The notes: generated from the letters alone by a model not told the origin. A stretch of 64,000 nt of DNA from Bacillota bacterium (GCA_021799275.1 JAJZAT010000001.1:1-64000); one strand, 5' to 3'; positions 33,443-42,462 are shown, numbered from the stretch's first letter. A program made the numbers and translations.

Positions 33443-33987
33443 TGCGGTTGCAGGTTCCCCTCGCCGACGACATCCTGCCGGCGCTCACGTTCCAGGACTA
33501 CCTGCCGCGTCCCGGCATCGAGGGCGTGACGCTGACCGTCCTGGGCGCACACCGTGCCGTGAACGGATCGTTCATGGAGCTCTTTCGCATGACCGGCGGT
33601 GTCCTCGATGGCTCCTTTCCCGCGTTCACCGTGCGGCAAGCGTCCCTGAGCGTCGCCGCGCCGCACAGGATCAACGCGTTCCATCTGCACCCGAAGGTGC
33701 CGCAGAGCGAGCTCTGGTGCGTCATCCAGGGTCTCATGCTAGTCTGGCTCGTGGACTGCCGGGCATCCTCGGTCAGCAGGGGTGTCCGGCAGCCGGTGCT
33801 TCTGAGCGGTGAGGAGCCTGCCGTCCTGCGCATCCCGGCAGGGGTTGCGCACGGCTACAAGGCCGGCTGGGGCGGTGCGACGCTCCTCTACCTGACGGAT
33901 CGGCAGTTCGACCCGTCGGATCCGAACGAAGGCCGCCTACCTTGGAACCACTTCGGCGCGGAACTGTGGGAGGACGACCGTGGCTGA
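33442..33987 (+). CDS. rmlC: dTDP-4-keto-sugar 3,5-epimerase-like cupin
   Basis: A 181-residue RmlC-type cupin: a NAFHLHPKVPQSELW segment in place of the usual GLHxQ catalytic strand, IPAGVAHGYKAG, and the end WNHFGAELW. The LYLTDRQFDP stretch has Phe where RmlC enzymes usually have Tyr, so it may act as a single-position epimerase or isomerase; this is inference. The ATG overlaps the previous stop by one base (TGATG) behind AGGGGG. Confidence 0.7.
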   Translation: MRLQVPLADDILPALTFQDYLPRPGIEGVTLTVLGAHRAVNGSFMELFRMTGGVLDGSFPAFTVRQASLSVAAPHRINAFHLHPKVPQSELWCVIQGLMLVWLVDCRASSVSRGVRQPVLLSGEEPAVLRIPAGVAHGYKAGWGGATLLYLTDRQFDPSDPNEGRLPWNHFGAELWEDDRG

Positions 33988-34957
33988 GTTCAAGCGTCTG
34001 CTGGTTACCGGCGCGGCCGGCTTTGTCGGCAGCAACTACGTGCGTTACGCCTTGGGCCACCATCCCGACTGGGAGGTCGTGGTGCTCGACAAGCTCACCT
34101 ATGCGGGCAACCTCGCAAACCTCGGGGATCTCCTGGAACGCATCACCTTTCTCCACGGCGACATCGCAAGCCCGGCGGACGTGCGGCAGGCGATGGAAGG
34201 CGTCGACGCCGTGATCAATTTCGCGGCCGAAAGCCACGTGGATCGCAGCCTCCAGGAGCCGCGGACCTTCGTCCGCACCAACGTCGAAGGGACGCTGGTC
34301 CTGCTCGAAGAGGCCAGACGCCGGGCCGTACGGCGCTTCCTGCAGGTGTCGACCGACGAGGTCTACGGCGATCTCTCGGGCACTGCGAGGCGTTCGCTGG
34401 AGACGGATCCCCTCCGGCCGCGCAGCCCGTACTCGGCGAGCAAGGCGGCGGCGGAGTTCCTGGTCGCGAGCTACGGCGCATCGTTCGGACTCGACGTCGT
34501 CGTCACGCGGGGCGCCAACACCTATGGCCCCTACCAGTACCCGGAGAAGATCATCCCGCTCTTCATCACGAACGCGCTGCAGGGGCTGGCCCTGCCGCTC
34601 TACCACGACGGCAGCGCCGTGCGCGACTACCTGCACGTGGAAGACCACTGCGCCGGCATCGATCTCGTGCTCCACCGAGGCGTCGCAGGGGAGGCCTATA
34701 ACCTCGGCGCGCGGCTCCAGGTGACCGGCACCGAGATCGCCAGGCGGATCCTCTCCCTGCTGCGCAAGCCTTCGTCCCTGATCCGCTTCGTCGCGGATCG
34801 GCCCGGTCACGACTACCGCTACAGCGTCGATACGGCCAAGGCCCGGTCGCTCGGTTGGGTGCGGCACTGGGACTTCGACGCGGGCCTCGAGCAGACGGTG
34901 CGCTGGTACGAGACGCACGAGGACTGGTGGCGGCGGCTGCCGAGAGGCGTATCGTAA
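33980..34957 (+). CDS. rmlB: dTDP-glucose 4,6-dehydratase
   Basis: A 325-residue RmlB: VTGAAGFVGSNYVRY, LDKLTYAGNLANL, NFAAESHVDRS, STDEVYGDL and catalytic YSASKAAAE, then GANTYGPYQYPEKIIPLF. It makes dTDP-4-keto-6-deoxyglucose. The GTG overlaps the epimerase gene by 8 bases behind GGGAGG. With rmlA, rmlD and rmlC this gives dTDP-L-rhamnose or a related 6-deoxyhexose for the neighbouring glycosyltransferases. Confidence 0.92.
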   Translation: MAEFKRLLVTGAAGFVGSNYVRYALGHHPDWEVVVLDKLTYAGNLANLGDLLERITFLHGDIASPADVRQAMEGVDAVINFAAESHVDRSLQEPRTFVRTNVEGTLVLLEEARRRAVRRFLQVSTDEVYGDLSGTARRSLETDPLRPRSPYSASKAAAEFLVASYGASFGLDVVVTRGANTYGPYQYPEKIIPLFITNALQGLALPLYHDGSAVRDYLHVEDHCAGIDLVLHRGVAGEAYNLGARLQVTGTEIARRILSLLRKPSSLIRFVADRPGHDYRYSVDTAKARSLGWVRHWDFDAGLEQTVRWYETHEDWWRRLPRGVS

Positions 34958-35031
34958 GGAAGAGCCCACGTTCGGGCCCAGGCGCCGCAGTCGTGGCCCT
35001 ATGCTCCACCTTCCGAGACGCTCCGAACACA

Positions 35032-35072
35032 CGAGATGAAAGCGCCGCCAGAAGTGCGGCGCTTTCATCTCG
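35032..35072 (+). terminator. Perfect 17-bp terminator after the dTDP-sugar operon
   Basis: CGAGATGAAAGCGCCGC, 7-base loop, GCGGCGCTTTCATCTCG: the longest perfect stem in the window, 75 bases beyond rmlB. The 253-base gap to the ABC exporter holds nothing else that I recognise. Confidence 0.7.
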
Positions 35073-35210
35073 TCCGACGTGGACGGCCGATGGTCGTCCG
35101 TTCTCGTCGCGAGCCGCCCCGCCTCGCCTAGAGGTGGTCGTTAACGTTATGCTAAGCGAAGCGAGCCGTTCAGGCGAGCGATCCGGTCCTTGCACTTCCG
35201 AGGTGACAGC

Positions 35211-36959
35211 TTGAATCCTAGCCAACTGATCCGTCCGTTTGTCCTGCAACGCAAATGGGGCTACCTGGCGGCGACGCTCGCGGTGGCATTCGCCGAATTC
35301 TGCCAGGTGCGCATTCCGTACATCCTCGGCGGCTTCATCGACCGGCTCAAGGTCGGCGGTGCGGGCGGTCACGTCATCGTCCTTTACGCCGTAGAGCTCG
35401 CCGCCGCGGCTGCGGGCTACGTGGTGCTCTTCGGAATCGGACAGACGCAGATTGGCAACTTGGGCCGCACTTGGGAGTTCGAAACGCGGCAGCGGCTCTT
35501 CGCGCACTGGGAAACGCTGAGCTCGCGCTATTTCCAGACACGAAGCGTCGGCGACCTGCTGAACCACTCCCTGAATGACGTCACATCTGTCCGACAGGCG
35601 CTCTCCATGGGCGTCAACCAGATCAGCCAGGCGGTTTTCCTGCTTCTCGCCACCTTGTTCATGACCATCGAGACGATCAACCTCCGGCTTACCCTGTTCA
35701 GTCTGCTGCCGCTGCTGTTCATCCCGGTCGTGATCTCCTTGATCCGGCCGCAGGTGCGCCTCCGCTCCCGCCTCGTCCAGGAGAGCCTCTCGGACATGTC
35801 CGCGTTGGCCGAAGAGAGCTTTCAAGCGATCCGGGTGATCAAGGCGGTCTCGAACGAGCCGGTTGAGGTGTCGCGGTTCACCAGGAAGACCCAGACGATC
35901 GTCGACCGTCAGATGAGCCTCGTCCGCCTGAACACCCTGTTCCAGGCGCTTGTTCCACTGCTCAGCGGCGTGGGCTTCACGGTCGGACTCGTCTACGGCG
36001 GCTGGCTGGTCATCCACGGCGGCATCTCGCTCGGCGGCTTCGTCGCCTTCACGGTGTATCTCAGCATGCTTGTACGGCCATTGATGCAGTTTGGCATCGT
36101 CATCAACCTCTTTCAGAACGCGTCCGCTTCCGTCACCCGCATTCAGGCCCTCTTGGCGGTCGAACCGGACATCAGGGATCCCGAGACGCCCGTGGTGCGA
36201 GAGATGTGGCACGGCGAACTGACGGCGCGTGATTTGACCTTCGCCTACCCGGGCACGGAGAACCCCGCGCTGGCCGGGGTGGCGTTCGACGTGCCCGCCG
36301 GCACGACGCTGGGCATCGTCGGGAGAACCGGGGCCGGGAAGACCACCCTTCTGAACCTCCTGCTGCGCGATTACGATCCGCCGGCCGGCACCGTCCTGTT
36401 CGACGGCGTGGACATCCGCGAGATGCGGCTCTGGGACCTCCGGCACCTCATCGCCTATGTGCCCCAGGACGGGTTCCTCTTTTCCACGTCGGTCGGCAAC
36501 AACATCGCCTTCTCCCAGCCAGAGGTGGTGCCGGACGCCATCGAGGCGGCGGCAACGCAGTCGCGCATCTGGGACACGATCCAATCGATGCCGGAGGGCA
36601 TCGACACCCTGATCGGAGAACGCGGCATCATGCTGTCCGGAGGTCAGCGGCAGCGGACCGCCATCGCGCGGGCGCTGATCAAGAGCGAGGCGAAGATTCT
36701 CATCCTGGACGACAGCCTGTCGGCGGTCGACACGGGAACCGAGAGCGAAATCATCCACATGCTGCGCAGGGTGCGCGGGAAGAAGACCACGGTCATCGCC
36801 GCGCACCGCCTTTCCGCGGTCCGCGACGCCGACCAGATCATCGTGCTGGACAAAGGCGTCATCGTGCAGCGCGGCAGCCACAGGGATCTCATTCGGCAGC
36901 CGGGGCTGTACCGGGATCTCTACCGGATCCAGACGGGTGGTGCATCGCTCCATGCCTAG
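35211..36959 (+). CDS. ABC exporter half-subunit with degenerate Walker B
   Basis: A 582-residue type IV ABC exporter half: six membrane helices then an NBD with GRTGAGKTTLLN, Q-loop PQDGFLF, signature LSGGQRQRTA and H-loop AAHRLSAV. Walker B ends LILDDSLSAVD, with Asp replacing the catalytic Glu, which is typical of one partner in heterodimeric exporters such as BmrCD. The TTG start at 35211 has GAGGTG six bases upstream. It overlaps the next gene by 8 bases. Confidence 0.88.
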   Translation: MNPSQLIRPFVLQRKWGYLAATLAVAFAEFCQVRIPYILGGFIDRLKVGGAGGHVIVLYAVELAAAAAGYVVLFGIGQTQIGNLGRTWEFETRQRLFAHWETLSSRYFQTRSVGDLLNHSLNDVTSVRQALSMGVNQISQAVFLLLATLFMTIETINLRLTLFSLLPLLFIPVVISLIRPQVRLRSRLVQESLSDMSALAEESFQAIRVIKAVSNEPVEVSRFTRKTQTIVDRQMSLVRLNTLFQALVPLLSGVGFTVGLVYGGWLVIHGGISLGGFVAFTVYLSMLVRPLMQFGIVINLFQNASASVTRIQALLAVEPDIRDPETPVVREMWHGELTARDLTFAYPGTENPALAGVAFDVPAGTTLGIVGRTGAGKTTLLNLLLRDYDPPAGTVLFDGVDIREMRLWDLRHLIAYVPQDGFLFSTSVGNNIAFSQPEVVPDAIEAAATQSRIWDTIQSMPEGIDTLIGERGIMLSGGQRQRTAIARALIKSEAKILILDDSLSAVDTGTESEIIHMLRRVRGKKTTVIAAHRLSAVRDADQIIVLDKGVIVQRGSHRDLIRQPGLYRDLYRIQTGGASLHA

Positions 36960-38778
36960 CCTGGACGAGACGGACGAGTCGAGGGAAGTGCGGTTGGCCG
37001 ACAGCGCGACCGCCATGCGGCGTCTGCTCGGGTACCTGCGGCCGCACCTCAAGGAGTTTCTGGTCATCGTCGCTCTCGTGCTCGTCTACATCTTCACGCA
37101 GGTCCTGCAGCCCTGGCTGGTCAAGATCGTCATCGACCAGGACCTCATCGTCCAACACCCGCAGTTCCAGTCCATCCTGACGGTCGGCCTCGTCTACCTG
37201 GGTGTCACGGCCGTCGGGCTGTTCGCGAACTTCACGCAGAACCGTAGGCTCCAGTGGATCGGCCAGCGCATCGTGCGGGACATCCGCAACGACCTCTTCA
37301 CCCACATCGAGTCCCTGTCCGTCCGCTTCTTCGACACCCATCAGACGGGCCGGCTGATCACCAACGTGTCGAGCGACACGAACCAGGTCAGCCAATTCTT
37401 TACGAGCTTCCTGCTCAGCCTGATCCAGGATGGCGCCACCGTGCTCTTCGTCATGGGCGCCATGCTGCTCCTGAACTGGCGTATCGCCCTCGGGAGCTTC
37501 GTGGTCATTCCGGTGATCGTCCTGATCTCGATCCTCTTCCGCAAGCGCCTGCGCGAGAACTACCGATACACGAGGAGTCGCTACTCCCGGCTCATCGGCT
37601 ACACCGCGGAGAACCTCGGGGGCATGCGCATCACCCAGATCTTTCAGCAGCAGAAGAAGCAGTTCGACCAGTACAGCGAAGTGAACCGGCAGTACACGCG
37701 CGGCAACAAAATCGAATACCGGTGGTCGGTGATGTTCAACCGCACCTTCAATGCGCTTGGCAACCTCTCTGTCGCCCTGATGATGTGGGTCGGGGGAGAG
37801 GCTGTGCTGCATCGCACGATCGAGGTCGGGGTGCTCTACGCCTTCATCTCGTACATCCAGCAGTTCTTCAACCCGATCAACTCGCTGACGCAGAACTGGA
37901 ACTCGCTGCAAACCGCGCTGATCTCCGCGGCGCGCATCGGCGGCGTGCTGCTTACCGAGCCCGAAGTATCGGACCCCGCGCAGCCCGTGGAGATGCACCG
38001 GGCGTCTCCGACCGGCCTGATCGACATGCAGGGCAGGGTGGAGTTCCAGCATGTGACGTTCGGCTACGACCCGAAGCGACCGGTGCTGAAGGACGTCAGC
38101 TTCACGGTCGAGCCGCGCTCCTTCGTCGGATTCGTCGGAGAAACCGGCGCCGGCAAGACCACGTTGATGGGACTCCTGACCCGCTTCTACGACATCCAGG
38201 AGGGCCGCATCACGATCGACGGCATTGATGTCCGGTCATTCCGGCAGGCCGACCTGCACCAGCTCACGGCGATCGTCCAGCAGGAGGTCAACCTGTTCTC
38301 TGGCACCGTCGCGGACAACATCCGCCTGTTTCGGCCGGAGATCGGCGACGAGGCGGTACGCGAAGCCGCGATCACCGCTGGCGCCGACGAGTTCATCCGG
38401 CAGCTTCCGGGCGGGTATCAGAGCATCATCCGGGCCAAAGGCGCGAATCTGTCCCTGGGCCAGCGCCAGCTGCTCGCGTTCGCACGGGCGCTTGCTCTCG
38501 CGCCAAGGATTCTGATCCTGGACGAGGCGACGGCGAGCTTGGACTCGGCCACGGAGATGACACTGCAGGAAAGCCTGTCTCGCATCGCCAGCGGCCGTAC
38601 CACCCTGGTGATCGCGCATCGGCTCTCCACCGTCCGGCATGCCGACATGATCTATGTGATGGACGGCGGGCGCATCATCGAGCAGGGCAACCACGAACAG
38701 CTCATGGCCCTCGGACGGCACTACGCCGCGCTCTTCGACAAGTCGTCGCCCACGGACCTCGTGTCCAGGGAGGCGTAG
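36952..38778 (+). CDS. ABC exporter half-subunit with canonical ATPase site
   Basis: A 608-residue partner half-transporter with six membrane helices, GETGAGKTTLMG, signature LSLGQRQLLAFARAL, intact Walker B LILDEATASLD and H-loop IAHRLSTV. The pairing of one degenerate and one canonical site marks a heterodimeric exporter. The substrate is unknown; glycan, lipid-linked sugar, peptide or drug are all possible, and the position after the dTDP-sugar operon is only weak context. The ATG at 36952 is preferred; a GTG 15 bases upstream is possible. Confidence 0.9.
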   Translation: MPSLDETDESREVRLADSATAMRRLLGYLRPHLKEFLVIVALVLVYIFTQVLQPWLVKIVIDQDLIVQHPQFQSILTVGLVYLGVTAVGLFANFTQNRRLQWIGQRIVRDIRNDLFTHIESLSVRFFDTHQTGRLITNVSSDTNQVSQFFTSFLLSLIQDGATVLFVMGAMLLLNWRIALGSFVVIPVIVLISILFRKRLRENYRYTRSRYSRLIGYTAENLGGMRITQIFQQQKKQFDQYSEVNRQYTRGNKIEYRWSVMFNRTFNALGNLSVALMMWVGGEAVLHRTIEVGVLYAFISYIQQFFNPINSLTQNWNSLQTALISAARIGGVLLTEPEVSDPAQPVEMHRASPTGLIDMQGRVEFQHVTFGYDPKRPVLKDVSFTVEPRSFVGFVGETGAGKTTLMGLLTRFYDIQEGRITIDGIDVRSFRQADLHQLTAIVQQEVNLFSGTVADNIRLFRPEIGDEAVREAAITAGADEFIRQLPGGYQSIIRAKGANLSLGQRQLLAFARALALAPRILILDEATASLDSATEMTLQESLSRIASGRTTLVIAHRLSTVRHADMIYVMDGGRIIEQGNHEQLMALGRHYAALFDKSSPTDLVSREA

Positions 38779-38948
38779 GTCCCGGCGGAAAGACGCCCTT
38801 CTCCATCCGGCGGCGAGACGGCGCCGGCTCATAAGAGAGCATGCACGCGGCTATGGCGCGTCGTGTAGCGGGCGTCGAGGAGGCGAGGGCCAAGGCGGTC
38901 TTCAGCGAAGTGAAAACAGTGGCGGTGGCGTGCCCTCTCTAGCAAAGC

Positions 38949-38977
38949 ATGAAACCCGCTTTGCGAGCGGGTCTCAT
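38949..38977 (-). terminator. Terminator-like hairpin, copy 1 of GAAACCCGCT family
   Basis: ATGAAACCCGCT, loop TTGCG, AGCGGGTCTCAT: 11 of 12 pairs. The same hairpin type follows the tRNA-like element (39812-39836) and the true tRNA-Ala (40022-40046). Confidence 0.5.
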
Positions 38978-38983
38978 GTCTTC

Positions 38984-39034
38984 AATTTGGTGGAGCCGAG
39001 GGGAGTCGAACCCCTGTCCTCTTGAATGCCATTC
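38984..39034 (-). repeat. Partial tRNA-Ala copy, outer attachment repeat
   Basis: These 51 bases match 40056-40106 with one mismatch. They contain the tRNA-Ala 3' half (anticodon arm, T-arm, acceptor 3' strand and CCA) plus AATTT beyond it. A duplicated tRNA 3' end is the hallmark of tyrosine-recombinase integration. Confidence 0.75.
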
Positions 39035-39120
39035 TTGCTTCGACGTGTCTTCCCCGTATTGTGATGTCTACCGAACGGCTTTGTAGAGCGGTTTCCGGCG
39101 CCTGGAGGCGTCTACCATGG

Positions 39121-39375
39121 CTATGGAATATCCCTGTGTCCATGCTCTCGTGGTGACGTCGTGGTGACGCCATTTACCTTAATGGCGTCGATCTCCTCCG
39201 CCGCCGCGTCAACCCACGCCTGCGCCTCAGCCTTGCGGTCGAAGGTCGCAGACCGCTGCTTCCACGCTCCGGGCTTGTCAGGATCGGGATACTTCACGAT
39301 CCCCTGCCAGCGAACGCTTGAGGTGTCCGAGTGCTTTCGGACGAAGCCGGATGGGTTACGCGGGCGGCGGGGCAT
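39121..39375 (-). pseudogene. Truncated phage-type integrase (N-terminal arm-binding part)
   Basis: The 84-residue frame matches the N-terminal AP2-like, arm-site-binding domain of tyrosine integrases: VRWQGIVKYPDPDKPG, QRSATFDRKAEAQAWVDAAAEEI. A complete integrase of this family runs to about 350-400 residues; the core-binding and catalytic domains are gone. It ends about 85 bases from the outer attachment repeat, the place integrase genes usually occupy. Confidence 0.65.
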
Positions 39376-39386
39376 CCCTACAGTGC

Positions 39387-39626
39387 CTATCGTTCAAGGC
39401 TCTGGATACGCTGCTCGTGGTCCTCCAGCTTACTGTCGAGGGTTTCCTTGATCGCCTGCACGCCCTCCCCGACTAGGCCCACCTTCTTGTCGACCTGTTC
39501 GATCAAGACGCGGGCCTGCACGTGGAGGTGTTCGGCATGCTCGCGGGTGTCGTTGTTGAGATCGACCACTCGCATGACGAGGCTCTCCTGCATCGCGTCC
39601 AGATACGCCTTCAGCTCCGGGTCCAT
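39387..39626 (-). CDS. Small coiled-coil protein of the relic element
   Basis: A 79-residue, strongly helical, charged protein (MDPELKAYLDAMQESL, heptads through RVLIEQVDKKVGLV, to the end SKLEDHEQRIQSLER). Short coiled coils like this often flank integrase genes on mobile elements; the function is unknown. The ATG at 39626 has GGGAG 8 bases upstream. It ends 11 bases before the integrase fragment in the same orientation. Confidence 0.5.
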   Translation of the reverse strand: MDPELKAYLDAMQESLVMRVVDLNNDTREHAEHLHVQARVLIEQVDKKVGLVGEGVQAIKETLDSKLEDHEQRIQSLER

Positions 39627-39669
39627 ACGTTCCGCTCCCTTCACCTGCCCGGAGGTTCATCGGAAGTCC

Positions 39670-39798
39670 GGCGTGTCCCTTCCACAGGAAATAGGAAATG
39701 CGTTGGGGCGTAGCCGATCAGGCGAGAACTGCCGTCTCCAAAACGGCCCATGTCTCCGAAGCAAGAGGCCGCAGGTTCGAAGCCCGCCGGGCACGCCA
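39670..39798 (+). ncRNA. Degenerate tRNA-like element
   Basis: A T-arm-like segment (GCAGG-TTCGAAG-CCCGC, one mismatch, 39771-39787) and 3' CGGGCACGCCA (39788-39798) are preceded by an anticodon-arm-like stem GCCGT-CTCCAAA-ACGGC (39731-39747) and an extra arm of about 20 bases. GGCGTGTCC (39670-39678) can pair with GGGCACGCC at the end. The parts do not make a standard cloverleaf, so I read it as a decayed or unconventional tRNA. A copy of the tRNA terminator follows at 39812-39836. Confidence 0.35.
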
Positions 39799-39811
39799 AG
39801 TTGGAAATCCC

Positions 39812-39836
39812 GAAACCCGCTCCAGTAGCTGGTTTC
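39812..39836 (+). terminator. GAAACCCGCT-type hairpin, copy 2
   Basis: GAAACC, one mismatch, GCT, loop CCAGT, AGC, GGTTTC. It lies 14 bases past the CCA end of the tRNA-like element. Confidence 0.4.
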
Positions 39837-40021
39837 ACGCTTTGTTGAGGCAGTGGACTAGCCAACCCTTGGAGTGGGGACAGACGCGGTTGTTCAGGCG
39901 ACTAACTTGCTGCGGCGAGGAGCCGCCCCAAGAGCATCCAGCCGCTCTCTTAGTGGCAGTTCGTAGTGGCGAACCCTCAAAGCCACACATACCCCATCGA
40001 TGTATACGCCCAGATAACGTT

Positions 40022-40046
40022 GAAACCCGCTCCAGGAGCGGGTTTC
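40022..40046 (-). terminator. Terminator of tRNA-Ala, copy 3 of the hairpin
   Basis: GAAACCCGCTCC-A-GGAGCGGGTTTC, just downstream of the tRNA on the minus strand, ending in TTTC. Confidence 0.65.
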
Positions 40047-40055
40047 TGGTTGTTT

Positions 40056-40135
<80 letters not shown>

Positions 40136-40181
40136 GAAAACCGCCTCCACGCGCACGTGCGGCGTGTCGGGCACGTCTGTC

Positions 40182-40211
40182 ACTATACTCGAATGCGCGT
40201 CTGGCGGTCAA
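40182..40211 (-). promoter_or_regulatory. Vegetative promoter of tRNA-Ala
   Basis: On the minus strand TTGACC (40206-40211), 18 bases, TATAGT (40182-40187), about 47 bases ahead of the mature tRNA 5' end. Confidence 0.7.
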
Positions 40212-40324
40212 GCGCGGCGCATGGGCCACCGTGCCTGCCTGCCCAGCCGATTGTCCTGGTCTTCCGGCCCTTGCGCACGCACGCCTCTCGAACCGCTTGT
40301 GGGCCACGCCCGATTGGTCGCCTG

Positions 40325-42157
40325 TCAGTTTCCGCTGGCCCCATCGTCCTCGGCGAGGTGCATCGGCACCATGCCGATCACGATGTCCGTACGGCGCCTG
40401 AGTGCCGCCGCCAGCAGGCTGCCGAGCCGGTTGTGCAGAAGGCCCGTGAGCCTTCCGGTCGGCACCATTTCCGGTACCAGCACCACGAGCCGCTCTCCCC
40501 TTTGCCGCTCGAGCGAATTGATGAACCGTACCACCGGTCGCACCACCGAGTGGTACTGGGACTGCAGCGTCACGAGCCGCACCTCGGGCGCCCACCTCTC
40601 CCAGGCTTCTTCCAGGTCTTTCAGGTCCTTCAGGTCCTCCTCGAAGAAGACGGCCACCGCGATGACCTCGTCGCCGAAGGCAAGCGCGTGCTCGAGGGCG
40701 CGCCGCGTCAAGGTGGACAGCCGCGGCGCGATGGGAACGACGATGGTGGGGCGCGGCTTCGGCCTGACCGGCCCCGGCTGCACGCCCGGCCGCAAGACTT
40801 CGTCGACGCGCGCGTAGTAACGCCGAACCATGCGGAAGAGCAGCATCAGGAGCGGGATCGCGAGCACCACGACCCAGGCGCCTTCGAGGAACTTCGTCAC
40901 GACGAAGAGGATCGTGGCCACGGTGGTAGCGAGCGCGCCGACGGCGTTGAGAGCCGCACGCAGCATCCAGTCCTTCGGCCTCGCCCGCCACCAGTGCACC
41001 ACCATGCCGGTCTGCGACAACGTGAAGCCTGTGAAGACGCCGATCGCGAACATCGGCACGAGAGCCTGCGGATCGCCCCGAACGGCCAAGAGCAGCACCG
41101 CGGCGGCGATGGCCAGAACCCAGATGCCGGACTCGAACACGAGGCGATCGCCGCGCATCGCGAAGACGTGCGGCAGGTAGTGGTCGTGGGCGAGCACGCT
41201 GGCGAGCAGCGGCAGGCCGCCGAACGAGGTGTTCGCGGCCAGCCCGAGCACCGCCGTCGTCGCGAGCGACACGGTGTAGTAGGCCCAGCCACGGCCCACC
41301 GCAGCCGCCATTAGCCGGCTGAGCAAGGTCTCGTGGATACCCGGTCGGACGCCCATGCGCACCGCGAGCACCGCGATGCCAAGCAGCATAGCGGCCAGGA
41401 TGGCCCCGAGCAGCCACTCCGTGCGCTTCGCCCGCAGCTGGCGCGGCGGGCGGAAGAGCGGCACACCGTTCGCGATCGCCTCGACGCCGGTGAGGGCGGT
41501 GCAGCCGGCCGCGAAAGCCCGCAGCAGCAGGACCGTCCCGACCGGCGCCACCGCGCGGGCGAGCGACAGGTGCGCGGGCGCCGCGCCGTGGCGCAAAAGA
41601 CCAAACGCCAGCAGCGCGAGGAGACCGACGATGAAGAGCATGGTGGGCAGCAGGAAGGCGCGGGCGCTCTCGCCGACGCCGCGCAGGTTCAGAAAGGTGA
41701 CGATCGCCAGGAGCAGCATGCAAAGCGGCACCGTCCACGGCAGGAGCAAAGGAAACGCCGACGTCAGGGCGCTGACGCCCGCGGCGATCGAGATGGCCAC
41801 CGTCAGGATGTAGTCGACGATCAGGGCTGCCGCGGCCAGATGGCTGCTGGGCACGCCGAGATTGTCCTTCGACACGGAATAGGCCCCGCCGCCCTGGGGA
41901 TACGCCTCGATCACCTGGCTGTAGGACAGCACCAGGAGCAAAAGGAGTCCGACGATCGCAAGAGAGATCGGCACGAGATAGGGCAGAGCAGCCGCACCCG
42001 CCGTGACGAGGACGAGGGCGATCGCCTCGGGACCATAGGCCACCGACGAAAGCGCGTCCAGCGACAGCGCGGCAAGGCCCTCCGACGTGCCGATCTCCTC
42101 GGCCTGTGCCTCGCGGCTCTTGAGCGGGCGGCCAACCATGAGGTGCCAAAGATCCAT
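40325..42157 (-). CDS. APC-superfamily amino acid/cation permease
   Basis: A 610-residue transporter. The opening LKSREAQAEEIGTSEGLAALSLDALSSVAYG is typical of the large APC permeases sometimes annotated as amino acid transporters. About 12 membrane helices follow, and then a 170-residue cytosolic C-terminal domain. It should move an amino acid or similar solute with H+ or Na+. The chosen ATG has no strong ribosome site; GTG at 42202 is an alternative. Confidence 0.82.
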   Translation of the reverse strand: MDLWHLMVGRPLKSREAQAEEIGTSEGLAALSLDALSSVAYGPEAIALVLVTAGAAALPYLVPISLAIVGLLLLLVLSYSQVIEAYPQGGGAYSVSKDNLGVPSSHLAAAALIVDYILTVAISIAAGVSALTSAFPLLLPWTVPLCMLLLAIVTFLNLRGVGESARAFLLPTMLFIVGLLALLAFGLLRHGAAPAHLSLARAVAPVGTVLLLRAFAAGCTALTGVEAIANGVPLFRPPRQLRAKRTEWLLGAILAAMLLGIAVLAVRMGVRPGIHETLLSRLMAAAVGRGWAYYTVSLATTAVLGLAANTSFGGLPLLASVLAHDHYLPHVFAMRGDRLVFESGIWVLAIAAAVLLLAVRGDPQALVPMFAIGVFTGFTLSQTGMVVHWWRARPKDWMLRAALNAVGALATTVATILFVVTKFLEGAWVVVLAIPLLMLLFRMVRRYYARVDEVLRPGVQPGPVRPKPRPTIVVPIAPRLSTLTRRALEHALAFGDEVIAVAVFFEEDLKDLKDLEEAWERWAPEVRLVTLQSQYHSVVRPVVRFINSLERQRGERLVVLVPEMVPTGRLTGLLHNRLGSLLAAALRRRTDIVIGMVPMHLAEDDGASGN

Positions 42158-42462
42158 GGTCACGCGGCCAGAGCCGCCTTCCCCCCCTTTGGGCGGTTCC
42201 ACGACCGTTCAGTTTGTCGCTTCGCGGCTGCGATGCTGCGTTCGCTGCCCCCGGGATGCCTCGGCACCCCTGCGGCGGTTATGCCGCCTGCGCGGCCGTG
42301 CGACGGGCGGCCGTGCACCTTCCGGACGAAGGCGGCCGTCCATCCGTCACCCAACGGGCCTTCCACAGGTTGTATTCGAGCCAGACATTGGCTACGGGTG
42401 GGTCGATCACCTTTGCGCCCGGATCCCGGTCGCCGCCATGCGCCCAGGGGGACGTCCGATGT
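42158..42462. other. Intergenic region, no confident gene
   Basis: The 305 bases between the permease and dehydrogenase genes include a minus-strand frame with a protein-like stretch (KVIDPPVANVWLEYNLWKARWV, within about 42350-42420) that lacks a family match and a good start. It may be a remnant. Confidence 0.25.

Noticed and set aside
38984-39400. tmRNA (ssrA) 3' end
   Set aside because: The segment shares the tRNA-Ala anticodon arm, not only the T-arm, with 40056-40106, and the region upstream encodes an integrase stub; no tmRNA 5' end or tag frame was seen.
39641-39865. 74-residue minus-strand frame containing CPAGFEPAASCF
   Set aside because: It is the antisense translation of the TTCGAA T-loop of the tRNA-like element, a known source of spurious annotated proteins.
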